Part shown: in pieces, positions 18,425 through 28,113 of the stretch
Numbering within the stretch: position 1 is the stretch's first letter
How the letters are laid out: each line of letters begins with the position of its first letter
NCBI GenBank assembly: GCA_902761605.1
Contig: CACWLC010000002.1
Span: 52,428-116,427, forward strand
Origin: an uncultured Prevotellaceae bacterium
GTDB taxonomy: Bacteria > Bacteroidota > Bacteroidia > Bacteroidales > Bacteroidaceae
Length of the DNA: 64,000 nucleotides
Reading direction: 5' to 3'
Translations under genes and position numbers: made by a program
The notes under the pieces: model-generated
What the model was told of the DNA's origin: nothing
Databases searched by the model: none
What the model saw: the letters and a program-made list of their open reading frames with translations, nothing else

Positions 18425-21408
18425 GAAAAAAATTATTAGTAGTATCTCTGTTGCTATCAGTTCTTGAGATAGCAATAACAGCACAGGAGAAGCCTGCGAG
18501 AAGAATGAACTATTTCCCTGAAGGAAGGGACATTGTTTGTGTAAATGGACAGAACCGTTATACACGTGCTCTTTATGGAGGTCATACGTTGTTCAGACTT
18601 GAGACTAGCGATCGCCCTATATTTGCCACCTATAATAATGAGAAGAGCAAGAATATCAGATTCTATCTCACTTATCGCGGCTTGACCCTGAGACTCGACT
18701 CCACAGACTACTGCGAAGCACGGTATCAGGGAGGATGGCGCGGATATAAGGTCCGCGACAAGCGTTGGGGCTCGGCAGAACTGCAAGTAAACAGCCTGGC
18801 ACGGCTGGATAACGAGGGAGCCATATGGCAGTTTAAGGCAAGCGGATTCGAAGGAGATGTCAAGTTGAGCGTGAAGATGTGTCAGACTGCTGTTCTTAAG
18901 ATGAACCGTGGGGGCGACTTGGGGCTGGTGCCTCGTTCAAACTTCGACCCATCGCAGGATGAAAAGGGGCTTAAGACGTTGGAATGGGATGCCACAGGAG
19001 AAACCTATCTCGTGTTCTCAGACAACGAAATGCTCGAACATCCTACCACTGAAAAGGGCAGAGAGATCTACACGCTGACAGACGAAGGACGTAAAGCCAT
19101 CGTAGAACGGGTAGAGTTCATAACACCGGATCCTTATATCAACACCCTTGGTGCCAATATCTGTGCCGCAGCCGATGGTACATGGGACGGACAGACCTGG
19201 CAGCATGGAGCCATAGGCTGGCGAGTGCCGTTGGCAGGCTGGCGTGGTGGTTATTCAGGTGATGCCCTGGGATGGCCAGAGCGACAGAAATCCCACTTCG
19301 ATGCCTACACCAAGAGTATCGTAACAGATGTTCCTCAGATCTATCCACAACCCTCACAGGACACCAAGAATCTTCTGGCAAGGGCTGAGAAGAAATGGGG
19401 CACAGGGATGTATTCGAACGGGTATCTTTGTCGTCTGCCAGGTCGCAACGACGTGATGAACCATTATGACATGAACCTCAACTTCTTCGACGAGCTGTTT
19501 TGGCATTTCCGTTATGATACCGACACCACCTATCTACGTAAGATGTGGCCATATATCAAGCTCCATCTCGAATGGGAGAAACGAAATTGGGATGCCGATG
19601 GCGATCATCTCTATGATGCCTATTGCTGCATCTGGGCTTCAGATGCCCTATATTATAATGGTGGCAATGTTACCCATTCGTCTGCCTATAATTACAAAGG
19701 TAACCGATTTGCAGCACGCATTGCCGAACTGTTGGGCGAAGATCCTACACCTTGGCAACAGGAGGCTGACGCCATCCTGAAGGCTATGAACAGACGTCTG
19801 TGGCTCAAGGATGAAGGCCACTGGGCAGAGTTTGAAGACCTGATGGGAGAGAAACGACTTCACAAGAGTGCTGCCGTATGGAGCATATATACACCTATAG
19901 ACTGCGATGCCTGTACCTCAGAACAAGCCTGGATGGCTACGGAATATGTTGACAGGGAGATACCGCATATACCCATCAGGATAAAGGATTCTGACATGGA
20001 TGGCAAATACCAGACTGTCGCCACCACCAACTGGCTACCCTACGACTGGAGCACGAACAACGTAGCTCACGAGGAGGTAATGAATACTGCTCTTGCCTAT
20101 TTCCAGGCTGGCAGGTCAGAACAGGGATTCAACCTGTTGATGGCAGATATTCTCGACGGCATGTTCTTAGGACAGAGTCCTGGCAATTTCGGACAGATCA
20201 GCTATTACGACAAGGCACGCAGCGAAGCCTATCGCGACTTTGCCGACAATGTGGGGATCTCTTCGAGAACGCTTATCAACGGCCTTTTCGGCATCCTGCC
20301 CGATGCTCTTTTCGGCAAGTGCTACATCAAACCCGCCTTTCCGAAAGAATGGGACAGTTGTAGCATACGAACACCTTTCCTAAGTTATAAGTTCCACAGA
20401 ACTGCCACACAGGATATATATGAGATAGAGCAAAATTTCGCCCAGCCGCTTCAGATGATTGTGAAGACAAGTATCGGAAGAGGTGTCTTTGTTGAGACAG
20501 AGGGCATCAGCGACAAAAAACAGATTATCGTAGTTGATCGCACCAATCTGCCGAAAGGGAAAAGGAATACGATTGTCAACAGTTCCAGAACACTTGATGA
20601 ATCTCAACAATATCTCACCAAGATGGGACTCGACGAGCCAACACCATCTGCTAAATACAAGACTATTGACATCAGCAAGTATTTCAACGCCAATGTTGAT
20701 GATATATTCAAAAACGAATATCTCTCACCTCGTCCACCATACACTACACTTGAGATGCCTCTCCATGGCATCGGACAATGGTGTCATCCAGAACGTATGG
20801 TAACCATCGAGGACGATGGGTTAAGGGCAAAGATAAACAAGAAGCTATTTGATACAGGCTTGGGATTCTCATTCATCTCACCAACGACGGGACACAACAT
20901 CGTTTACACTTCGCTTTGGGACAACTATCCCGACTCGATAGATATCCCTTTAAAAGGAAAGGCGAATGCTGCTTGGCTCCTGATGGCAGGCAGCACCAAT
21001 GAGATGCAGAGCCGCATAGACAATGGACTGGTAATCGCCAATTACACAGACGGAACTCAAGATACGTTGCGGTTGGAAAATCCCATCAACTGGTGTCCGA
21101 TAGAACAGGACTATTATCTCGACGGTCTTGCTTTTACAGCAGCAGAAAAACGTCCGTATCGAGTGCATCTCGGTTCAGGTACAGTAAGCCGTCATCTGGC
21201 ACCTATTGTAGGCATCTGCAACTGGGAGGGGAAAACTCGTAAGGATCTATACAGCGCAGAGCCTCAGATTATAGAAAATGGTGCAGCCCAGATGTTGAAG
21301 ATGCCTCTCAACCCCAAGAAGTCATTACGCAGGCTTCAACTTCGTACACTCTCTAACGATGTTGTGATAGGCATCATGGGTATAACATTAGAATCAGCCC
21401 CAAAATAA
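18421..21408 (+). CDS. DUF4450-like exported protein, putative (alpha/alpha)6-barrel glycosidase
   Basis: 995 residues with a signal peptide (ends ITAQ). The N-terminal beta domain (about 25-220) starts with the MNYFPEGRDIVCVNGQNRY stretch, which I associate with DUF4450. The middle (about 240-670) looks like an (alpha/alpha)6 barrel of the glucoamylase type (YDMNLNFFDELFWHF, AYCCIWASDALYYN, WLPYDWSTNN, FPKEW). The C-terminal 230 residues are beta-rich. No characterised activity is claimed; a glycosidase with an inverting mechanism is a reasonable inference from the fold. It overlaps the AraC gene by 4 bases, tying it to the sugar-responsive regulator, and converges with the DUF2490 gene. Confidence 0.75.
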   Translation: MRKKLLVVSLLLSVLEIAITAQEKPARRMNYFPEGRDIVCVNGQNRYTRALYGGHTLFRLETSDRPIFATYNNEKSKNIRFYLTYRGLTLRLDSTDYCEARYQGGWRGYKVRDKRWGSAELQVNSLARLDNEGAIWQFKASGFEGDVKLSVKMCQTAVLKMNRGGDLGLVPRSNFDPSQDEKGLKTLEWDATGETYLVFSDNEMLEHPTTEKGREIYTLTDEGRKAIVERVEFITPDPYINTLGANICAAADGTWDGQTWQHGAIGWRVPLAGWRGGYSGDALGWPERQKSHFDAYTKSIVTDVPQIYPQPSQDTKNLLARAEKKWGTGMYSNGYLCRLPGRNDVMNHYDMNLNFFDELFWHFRYDTDTTYLRKMWPYIKLHLEWEKRNWDADGDHLYDAYCCIWASDALYYNGGNVTHSSAYNYKGNRFAARIAELLGEDPTPWQQEADAILKAMNRRLWLKDEGHWAEFEDLMGEKRLHKSAAVWSIYTPIDCDACTSEQAWMATEYVDREIPHIPIRIKDSDMDGKYQTVATTNWLPYDWSTNNVAHEEVMNTALAYFQAGRSEQGFNLLMADILDGMFLGQSPGNFGQISYYDKARSEAYRDFADNVGISSRTLINGLFGILPDALFGKCYIKPAFPKEWDSCSIRTPFLSYKFHRTATQDIYEIEQNFAQPLQMIVKTSIGRGVFVETEGISDKKQIIVVDRTNLPKGKRNTIVNSSRTLDESQQYLTKMGLDEPTPSAKYKTIDISKYFNANVDDIFKNEYLSPRPPYTTLEMPLHGIGQWCHPERMVTIEDDGLRAKINKKLFDTGLGFSFISPTTGHNIVYTSLWDNYPDSIDIPLKGKANAAWLLMAGSTNEMQSRIDNGLVIANYTDGTQDTLRLENPINWCPIEQDYYLDGLAFTAAEKRPYRVHLGSGTVSRHLAPIVGICNWEGKTRKDLYSAEPQIIENGAAQMLKMPLNPKKSLRRLQLRTLSNDVVIGIMGITLESAPK

Positions 21409-21426
21409 TGAGACTGATTCTAATTT

Positions 21427-22176
21427 TCAGAACTTGAACTTATAGCCTATGCCCAGATAGTGCATGTCTGGATCATAGTCGTCAGAGTCTGTATCTCGCT
21501 GATCCTGGAAGCGATAGAACACGCTCAAGGAGTTGTGCTTGTTGATATTGAAGTCGACACCCACAGTATAGCGTATCTTCTCTATGCTCCAACTGTTATA
21601 TAGTTCTGCACTGGCATAAGGTTTCAACCACCAGTTCTTATCGTCGTAGGATAACTGCAGACGTGAGCGCAGCTGATTCTTAGCCTTACCATAGCGGATT
21701 TTATCCTCCCACTCCTCGTCATCCTCGTCCCAACGCTGTACAGTCTTTTCCGGACGATAGGTATACTGCCAACGTTCTCTCAACGATAGCTTAAGATTGT
21801 TGTCAAACTTATAACTACCTGTCAGCGATGCATAAAGACGATGACGGATTCCCCAGTAACTTGGGGTCAGTTTATTTAGTGCCCCCGATGATTTATAGGA
21901 TGCATCTTCACGGAAGTGGGTGTTCAGAAGTTTGTAGCCTGCATCTGCCTTGAGCCAACTGGTAAGCTTGTAGCTGGCTCCGATGCCCAGACTCCAGCGA
22001 TCGACGTCCTTGAAGTCATTACGCAGCCTGAAGTCTCCTTCAACGCCAATACTCAATTTCTTGTTTATCTTCTTCTCTGCACCAGCCTCGAGTAATAGTC
22101 CTCCCTCGCTCTGTGCCATCATCGGCATACTCATCGCGGCAATGAGCATTGTCAAAATAATCTTATACGTTTTCAT
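21427..22176 (-). CDS. DUF2490 family outer-membrane beta-barrel protein
   Basis: 249 residues with a signal peptide (ends MMAQ). The rest is alternating amphipathic beta strands ending in an aromatic residue (GIGYKFKF), as in outer-membrane barrels of the DUF2490 family. Third gene of the VTC-like polymerase/DUF4956/DUF2490 cluster; its start lies 14 bases inside the end of DUF4956, so the two are coupled. Function unknown; the cluster suggests a role with a polyanionic product in the envelope. Confidence 0.8.
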   Translation of the reverse strand: MKTYKIILTMLIAAMSMPMMAQSEGGLLLEAGAEKKINKKLSIGVEGDFRLRNDFKDVDRWSLGIGASYKLTSWLKADAGYKLLNTHFREDASYKSSGALNKLTPSYWGIRHRLYASLTGSYKFDNNLKLSLRERWQYTYRPEKTVQRWDEDDEEWEDKIRYGKAKNQLRSRLQLSYDDKNWWLKPYASAELYNSWSIEKIRYTVGVDFNINKHNSLSVFYRFQDQRDTDSDDYDPDMHYLGIGYKFKF

Positions 22177-22825
22177 AATCGGAACTTTTAATTTTTAACA
22201 TAGAGTCGATATCCTTGTCAAACTTCTGGTGTTTAGGTTGGTAATATACACGCAGCATTGCCATGTCGCGAAGGAAATCAATGGCACCAACCTCGACATT
22301 CAATACATCCAGACCGGTACGCTCTTTCAGATTCTCAACCAGTTCCTCGCGGCGTTCTGGCTTTATCAATTCTATACGGTCATACTGAATGAGTTTTGAA
22401 GGGCTTAATTTCAGTCGTTTCTCACAAAGCCATACAGAGATGATGAAGATAATGTTTGTTGCCACCAATTCGTAATAGCTCATCGATACTGCCAGAGCAT
22501 TGACTACAGACAGACAGATGGTCACGAAGAGATAGGTCATCTCACGTACTGGCATGCTATCTGTGCGATAACGCATGATAGAGAAGATACCGAAGAGTCC
22601 GATGCCTATACCCATAGAGGTCTTTCCCTTCATGTCTTCCAGCACGAATATCATGAAGAAGACGATGAAGAATATGGCGATGGAGATAAGCATAAAAGTA
22701 AAGTAGAAGTCACGTCGCTTGCTTTTTGCGGAATAGAAACGGTCGATGATTATCCATACCACGAGTACGCATATCAAGAAGCGCACCAGCATGTCGAGAA
22801 ATTCATTTGAAAAGAAAGTGTCCAT
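22163..22825 (-). CDS. DUF4956 membrane protein
   Basis: 220 residues. Four or five membrane helices in the first 140 residues (for example FLICVLVVWIIID and FIVFFMIFVLED), with the conserved GIGLFGIFSIMRYRT motif near residue 90, then a soluble C-terminal alpha/beta region (about 150-220). This matches DUF4956, which is repeatedly encoded next to VTC-domain polyphosphate polymerases. It could be a partner or transporter for that enzyme; this is inference from neighbourhood. It starts 17 bases after the polymerase stop and overlaps DUF2490 by 14 bases. Confidence 0.87.
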   Translation of the reverse strand: MDTFFSNEFLDMLVRFLICVLVVWIIIDRFYSAKSKRRDFYFTFMLISIAIFFIVFFMIFVLEDMKGKTSMGIGIGLFGIFSIMRYRTDSMPVREMTYLFVTICLSVVNALAVSMSYYELVATNIIFIISVWLCEKRLKLSPSKLIQYDRIELIKPERREELVENLKERTGLDVLNVEVGAIDFLRDMAMLRVYYQPKHQKFDKDIDSMLKIKSSDYENV

Positions 22826-22842
22826 ACAGATAAAATGATTAA

Positions 22843-23592
22843 TTAAACGGCTTGCGCCATGATTTTTTTGATGTCGATGATATTTGGTTTGAAGCGATTT
22901 ATTTTCAGTTTACTGTTGGTAAGTGCCGACCCCATGCAGTACTTTGAGAATCCATGAGGGTGGATATGCAGTTCCTGTAACATCCCAAGAACAGGCGAGT
23001 AACAGAGTCCGTCACGTTTCAGTTCGATGATCACGAGTTTTCCCATATCTTTATGTTCTCCTGTAATAAGGTTGTTGAAACACAGGTCGCTGTCGATAGT
23101 CAGACGCTCTGTCTTTGCACTGTTAACCAGTGTGATGCGCATGAAGTGATTATTCAGTGTGGGAATGAGGCTATCAACATCGAAACGAAGATGCTCAGCC
23201 AGGAACTGTCGTTTGGTAAAGTCTGCGAGATCCATGTCGGTTACTTCCATACGTTTCTTTTTCGTACGCCCGTGATTGTTCTTTGTCTTCACCTCCATAA
23301 ACTGCAAGTCGCTGCTCACATAAGTACGGAAACGTATCTTCTGGCGATTGGAATGACCGTACTGGTGGTCATAATACATATCAAACTGCCGGGTGTCGAA
23401 GTAGGTTGTATCGTACTCCATATTCAGCTCACCGTTAATCTCCTGAATGCGATAATCCTGCAGCGCCATCTCAAGAAGCGAGATCAATTTCTGCCGTGTG
23501 GTTACAAACTTAGTATCCATACGGTTCATCAGACGGATGCTTTTCATCTCGTCGAGGGTAATGGGGTGGAATTGTTGAATCAACTCGTTCAT
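22843..23592 (-). CDS. VTC-domain polyphosphate polymerase-like protein
   Basis: About 249 residues from the ATG at 23592. Conserved tunnel-domain features are visible: RMDTKFVT, YDTTYFDT, KIRFRTYV, MEVKTKNNHGRTKKKRM and IELKRDG, with many Arg/Lys residues expected to line a phosphate tunnel. VTC enzymes polymerise the gamma phosphate of ATP into polyphosphate; bacterial members are less studied. A longer frame opens at 23685, but a TATCTTTG box at 23621-23628 lies inside that extension and its 31 residues look uncharacteristic, so I prefer 23592. First gene of the polymerase/DUF4956/DUF2490 operon. Confidence 0.83.
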   Translation of the reverse strand: MNELIQQFHPITLDEMKSIRLMNRMDTKFVTTRQKLISLLEMALQDYRIQEINGELNMEYDTTYFDTRQFDMYYDHQYGHSNRQKIRFRTYVSSDLQFMEVKTKNNHGRTKKKRMEVTDMDLADFTKRQFLAEHLRFDVDSLIPTLNNHFMRITLVNSAKTERLTIDSDLCFNNLITGEHKDMGKLVIIELKRDGLCYSPVLGMLQELHIHPHGFSKYCMGSALTNSKLKINRFKPNIIDIKKIMAQAV

Positions 23593-23620
23593 ATCTTTGT
23601 AGCTTTTGAATTTTCCGATG

Positions 23621-23628
23621 CAAAGATA
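23621..23628 (-). promoter_or_regulatory. -7 box of the polyphosphate polymerase operon
   Basis: TATCTTTG on the minus strand, 28 bases upstream of the ATG at 23592. Decides the choice of that start over 23685. Confidence 0.55.
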
Positions 23629-23742
23629 CGACAATGGTTCGCTGAACAGAAAAATATTCAGCGAACCACCCGATTCCATCAGCAAACATATAAAATCACT
23701 TTTTTTTGAACGATATTATAAGGTAATATGGCAGAAAATCAC

Positions 23743-23750
23743 TAACTTTG
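23743..23750 (+). promoter_or_regulatory. -7 box of the GH97 operon
   Basis: TAACTTTG, 23 bases before the GH97 start. No TTTG at the usual -33 distance, which would fit control by an activator. Confidence 0.55.
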
Positions 23751-23773
23751 CACCAAACTTAAAATAAACCAAT

Positions 23774-25726
23774 ATGAAAAAGAATCTTTTATTAGCATTT
23801 AGCGTTTGGTGTTTAACACTGACAGCAACAATCTGCCAGGCGAGAGAAGTGACAGTAAAGTCACCAAGTGGAAATCTGGAAGTAGTGATAAGCGACAATG
23901 CAGGTAAGCCTACTTATCGTTTATCATTAGACGGGAAACCGATGTTAACGGAGTCGGCACTAGGACTGCGCACCACTATGGGCGACTTTACTCAGGGACT
24001 TGCCATCACAGATAGCAAGACGGAGACAATAGAAAAGCAATACGACATCCTCAACATCAAGACTTCTCACATCAACTATAAGGCCAACAGTCTGACCCTT
24101 GCACTGGAAAATCAGAAGAAGCATAAGATTATGGTTACTTTCATAGTTTCCGACAATGACGTAGCCTTCCGCTATAGTCTCCCTCTGCCTAATGGGGGCA
24201 AGCCTCGAACACTGGTATTAAGTGAGGCCAGCAGCTTTAACTTCCCTGATGGCACCACGACATTCCTTTCATCTCAGATTGGTCCTGGTACAGGCTGGGC
24301 ACAGACAAAGCCAAGCTACGAGGAGGTCTATATCCCTGATGCTCCCATGAATGCAAAATCGCAATTCGGACGTGGATATACATTCCCCTGTCTGTTCCAT
24401 CTGCCAGAAGGATGGGCTCTCATCAGTGAGACAGGAACTACAGGAGGCTACTGCGGAACACATCTATCCGACTATGAGACAGGCAAAGGCTATACAATCG
24501 CCTTCCCCGACAAAGGCGAAAATGGTGGATTTGGTTCAAAGTTCGTTGCATGTTCCCTTCCTGCAGAGACACCTTGGCGCACGATAACTGTTGGCACAAC
24601 ACTTAAGCCACTGGTGGAGACCACCATCAGCTATGATGTGGTGGAACCTCTCTATGAACCAACCGAGAAATACAAGTCAGGACGTTACACTTGGAGCTGG
24701 CTCATCTGGCAAGATGGAGCTACGGTGTATGATGATCAGGTGAAATTCATCGACCTTGCAGCAGAGATGGGCTATGAGTATTGTCTGGTAGATGCATTAT
24801 GGGATACTCAGATAGGTCGCGACCGTATGGTTGAGCTCTCACGCTATGCACAGTCGAAGGGAGTTGCGCTGATGTTATGGTACAACTCTAATGGCACATG
24901 GAACGATGCGCCTCAGGGACCACGCAACTGCCTGAACACAGCACTGGCACGCAACCGCGAGATGAAATGGTTACAGGAGATTGGTGTGAAAGGCATCAAG
25001 GTAGACTTCTTCGGAGGCGACAAGCAGGAGACATTACAACTCTATGAGGACATCCTTGCTGATGCCAACCGTTATGGTATACAGGTAATCTTTCACGGAT
25101 GTACGTTACCAAGAGGATGGGAGCGAATGTTCCCTAACTTTGTTGCCTCAGAGGCTGTGTTGGCCAGTGAGAATGTATTCTTCTCTGAAGGAGCTGCCAT
25201 TCGTGAACCCTTCGATCTCTGCATGCACCCCTTCTGTCGCAATGCTGTAGCTTCAATGGACTGGGGAGGTGTAATTATGAACCGCTATATGAGTCGTGAC
25301 AACAAGAGCCGCCACTCTCGCAAGACTACCGACATCTTCGAACTGGCCTCTGGCATTACCAACCAGACATCTATCCAATGTGTGGCAATGTGCCCGAATA
25401 ACCTGTCGGAGTTGAAGCAACTGGAACTCGACTTCCTGCGTCAGTTGCCAGCTACATGGGACGAGACAACATTCATTGATGGATATCCCGGCAAATATGT
25501 CGTGATGGCCCGTCGTCATGGACAAGACTGGTATATTGCAGGTCTTAATGCGCAGAGTGAAGCCCTTAAGCTGACACTCTCGCTCCCAATGATGGCAGGC
25601 AAGATTGTCAACTATTATACGGACGACAAACAAGACCAGCCTACTTTGACCAAACTTAAGGTAGACAAACATGGTCGCGTCAAAGTTATCATTCAGCCTA
25701 ACGGAGGAATTATCATAAAAGAGTAG
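23774..25726 (+). CDS. GH97 family alpha-glycosidase
   Basis: 650 residues with a signal peptide (ends CQA). N-terminal beta-sandwich (about 22-280; SPSGNLEVVISDN, IGPGTGWAQ), a TIM barrel (about 290-560; YTWSWLIWQDGA, ALMLWYNSNGTWN, GIKVDFFGGDKQ) and a C-terminal beta domain. Asp411 in KVDFFGGDKQ sits where retaining GH97 alpha-galactosidases have their nucleophile, so an alpha-galactosidase-like retaining enzyme is more likely than a SusB-like inverting alpha-glucosidase; this is an inference. First gene of an operon with GH115 (two bases downstream) and the GH28-GH43-GH106 fusion. Confidence 0.9.
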   Translation: MKKNLLLAFSVWCLTLTATICQAREVTVKSPSGNLEVVISDNAGKPTYRLSLDGKPMLTESALGLRTTMGDFTQGLAITDSKTETIEKQYDILNIKTSHINYKANSLTLALENQKKHKIMVTFIVSDNDVAFRYSLPLPNGGKPRTLVLSEASSFNFPDGTTTFLSSQIGPGTGWAQTKPSYEEVYIPDAPMNAKSQFGRGYTFPCLFHLPEGWALISETGTTGGYCGTHLSDYETGKGYTIAFPDKGENGGFGSKFVACSLPAETPWRTITVGTTLKPLVETTISYDVVEPLYEPTEKYKSGRYTWSWLIWQDGATVYDDQVKFIDLAAEMGYEYCLVDALWDTQIGRDRMVELSRYAQSKGVALMLWYNSNGTWNDAPQGPRNCLNTALARNREMKWLQEIGVKGIKVDFFGGDKQETLQLYEDILADANRYGIQVIFHGCTLPRGWERMFPNFVASEAVLASENVFFSEGAAIREPFDLCMHPFCRNAVASMDWGGVIMNRYMSRDNKSRHSRKTTDIFELASGITNQTSIQCVAMCPNNLSELKQLELDFLRQLPATWDETTFIDGYPGKYVVMARRHGQDWYIAGLNAQSEALKLTLSLPMMAGKIVNYYTDDKQDQPTLTKLKVDKHGRVKVIIQPNGGIIIKE

Positions 25727-25728
25727 AA

Positions 25729-28113
25729 ATGAAAGAGAAAATATTTATCTTTTTATTGATGGTACTTACAACCATCGATTTAAAGGCAGAATTGGTCTGG
25801 TTTAATGGGCAGGCGCCAATCACTTATAGTGTGCCGAAGAAGGTGGAACCGGTGGTGATGATTGCCTTAGAGATGTGGAAGAGCGATATGCAGCAGGTGA
25901 CGGGAAAGACACCTGTAGCCTCATCCAAGCCAACGATTAAGATTGTGCAGGGCAAAGGTGCTGCCGATGGATTCCACATCTACGTAAAGGGCTCGCAGAT
26001 TGTTGTTGAGGGAAACAATGGAAGAGGAATGGCATACGGCATTCTGGAACTGTCACGTCTTGCAGGAGTATCACCTTGGATTTGGTGGGGCGATGTGACG
26101 CCTGAGAAGAAATCACGTCTGACACTTGATAACAGCTTCACGACCGAGCAAAAACCAAGTGTGGAGTATAGAGGCATCTTCCTGAATGATGAAGACTGGA
26201 GTCTGCGCCAATGGAGCTATTCCAATTTTGAGAAGGCCCCATTCGGTCATATCGGTCCTAAGACCTACAAGAAGATTTTCCAACTCTTATTAAGACTGAG
26301 AGCCAACGCCATTTGGCCAGGTATGCATACCGGAACTACAGCCTTCTTCAAGATCCCTGGAGCAAAGGCGATGGCCGACTCATGCGGCATCGTGATAGGG
26401 ACATCGCATTGTGAACCGCTGTTAAGGAACAATGTCGACGAGTGGGATGTTAAAGAGCGTGGAGCTTTCAACTACCGCACCAACCGCGAGTCTGTGCATA
26501 AGTATTGGATAGAACGTCTTCAGGAGGTAAGACACTCTAAGGATAATATGTTCACTATCGGCATGCGAGGCATTCATGACAGTTCGATGGAAGGTTATAA
26601 GACAGAACAGGAAAAATTCGATGGTCTGCAACAAGTAATCAATGACCAACAGGAACTGTTGCGCAAATATATCGGCGAACCTTCAAAACAAATGCAGGTG
26701 TTTGTGCCTTACAAAGAGGTGTTGCAACTCTATGAGAAGGGACTTAAGGTTCCCGATTATGTTACTCTGATGTGGTGTGACGATAATTACGGCTATATGA
26801 CACGACTGTCTGATACCAAAGAGCAACAACGACTTGGCGGTGGCGGCGTGTATTATCACCTCTCCTATTGGGGACGTCCACACGACTATCTTTGGCTGAC
26901 AACCACACAGCCCGGACTTATATATAACGAGATGCGCCAAGCTTATGACCACAATGTCCGTAAACTCTGGATTGTGAATGTGCATGATCCTAAGGTGGCA
27001 GGCTACGATCTGGAGCTCTTTCTCGATATGGCCTGGAACATCGACTGCGTGAGTGGAGAGACCATAAATGATCACTACAAGGCTTGGCTCTGCAGAGAGT
27101 TTGGTACTAAGGTAGGCATACAGCTCTTCCCTGTGATGCATGAGTTCTTCCGTCTCTGTGGCGAACGCCGTCCTGAGTTCTTGGGCTTTAACCAGGTGGA
27201 AGTCGACAAGAAACTCTACGATAGAGGTCTGTCGCAAGTGCGTAACAGCGGATGGACAGCTGAACAACGGGAGAATTTCCTTACTCGTTTCTCTAAGCTC
27301 AGTCAGGAAGTAGAGGTCATTGGCATGTCGGTACGTCCTGAGTTGGCAGATGCTTACTTCACTGCCATTAAATATCCTGTTCAGGCTTCTGCCGCCCATG
27401 CTGTAAAGATGCTTGAAGCAGAGAAGGCAAGACTGATGGCCACAGGCAACACACGTGGTGATATGTTTGAGAATCATGAAAAGATGCAAGAGTCAGCAGA
27501 TAGAAGCTTTGCGGCTTATAGACGTATACATGAGTTGACTGATTACTATAATAATAAGGTGGCTGGCGGAAAATGGAAGAGCCTTATGTGCGACCATCCC
27601 CGTGACCTCCCTGTTTTCTGGGCACCATTAACACCCTCTTTGCCGTCCGGAAAAGGAGACTATAACGCTCCGGCACCCTCAACAAACCGTTACACATCGT
27701 CTGTTGCTGTTCCTGCCAGTAGTTATGATGAGGCCTCAGACGGAGTGAAGCTTATCCAGATGTTAGGACATTCGATGAACGCTGTAGCCCTGCCCAAGGG
27801 CGGCAAGCTAACCTACAATTTCACTATAGAGAAAGACGGTGATTACCAGTTTGAACTGGCACTCATCCCTACCCAGCCCAACGATAATGGCAACTTGCGT
27901 TTCAGTGTCTCTATCGATGGCGGCGAGCCCAAGGTTTTCTCGCTGAAAGAGCCCTTCCGCTCAGAAGAGTGGAAAAAGAATGTACTGCGCGGGCAAGCTC
28001 TGCGCCAGATAAAAACCGCCTTGAGTTCAGGCCAGCACACACTCACCATTCAAGCCATCGATGACCACATTGTAGTAGATCAGTGGATTTTCTTACCTTG
28101 CAGAATGTTATGA
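25729..28113 (+). CDS. GH115 family alpha-glucuronidase-like protein
   Basis: 794 residues. A signal peptide (ends LKA) precedes the GH115 N-terminal domain (about 20-150; GNNGRGMAYGILELSRLAGVSPWIWWGD), the barrel (about 150-490; EYRGIFLNDEDW, LRANAIWPGMH, MGTSHCEPLLRN-like GTSHCEPLLRNN, LMWCDDNYGYMTRL, YHLSYWGRPHDYLW, MAWNIDC), a helical region and a C-terminal beta domain. GH115 enzymes remove (4-O-methyl)-glucuronate from xylan or arabinogalactan; here arabinogalactan-type side chains are the likely target. It lacks the very long C-terminal extension of some members. Its stop overlaps the start of the giant fusion gene (ATGA). Confidence 0.92.
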   Translation: MKEKIFIFLLMVLTTIDLKAELVWFNGQAPITYSVPKKVEPVVMIALEMWKSDMQQVTGKTPVASSKPTIKIVQGKGAADGFHIYVKGSQIVVEGNNGRGMAYGILELSRLAGVSPWIWWGDVTPEKKSRLTLDNSFTTEQKPSVEYRGIFLNDEDWSLRQWSYSNFEKAPFGHIGPKTYKKIFQLLLRLRANAIWPGMHTGTTAFFKIPGAKAMADSCGIVIGTSHCEPLLRNNVDEWDVKERGAFNYRTNRESVHKYWIERLQEVRHSKDNMFTIGMRGIHDSSMEGYKTEQEKFDGLQQVINDQQELLRKYIGEPSKQMQVFVPYKEVLQLYEKGLKVPDYVTLMWCDDNYGYMTRLSDTKEQQRLGGGGVYYHLSYWGRPHDYLWLTTTQPGLIYNEMRQAYDHNVRKLWIVNVHDPKVAGYDLELFLDMAWNIDCVSGETINDHYKAWLCREFGTKVGIQLFPVMHEFFRLCGERRPEFLGFNQVEVDKKLYDRGLSQVRNSGWTAEQRENFLTRFSKLSQEVEVIGMSVRPELADAYFTAIKYPVQASAAHAVKMLEAEKARLMATGNTRGDMFENHEKMQESADRSFAAYRRIHELTDYYNNKVAGGKWKSLMCDHPRDLPVFWAPLTPSLPSGKGDYNAPAPSTNRYTSSVAVPASSYDEASDGVKLIQMLGHSMNAVALPKGGKLTYNFTIEKDGDYQFELALIPTQPNDNGNLRFSVSIDGGEPKVFSLKEPFRSEEWKKNVLRGQALRQIKTALSSGQHTLTIQAIDDHIVVDQWIFLPCRML

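Noticed and set aside
28083-28109. Upstream ATG for the GH28-GH43-GH106 gene
   Set aside because: It adds nine residues before a proper signal peptide; the ATG at 28110 overlaps the GH115 stop in the usual ATGA manner.
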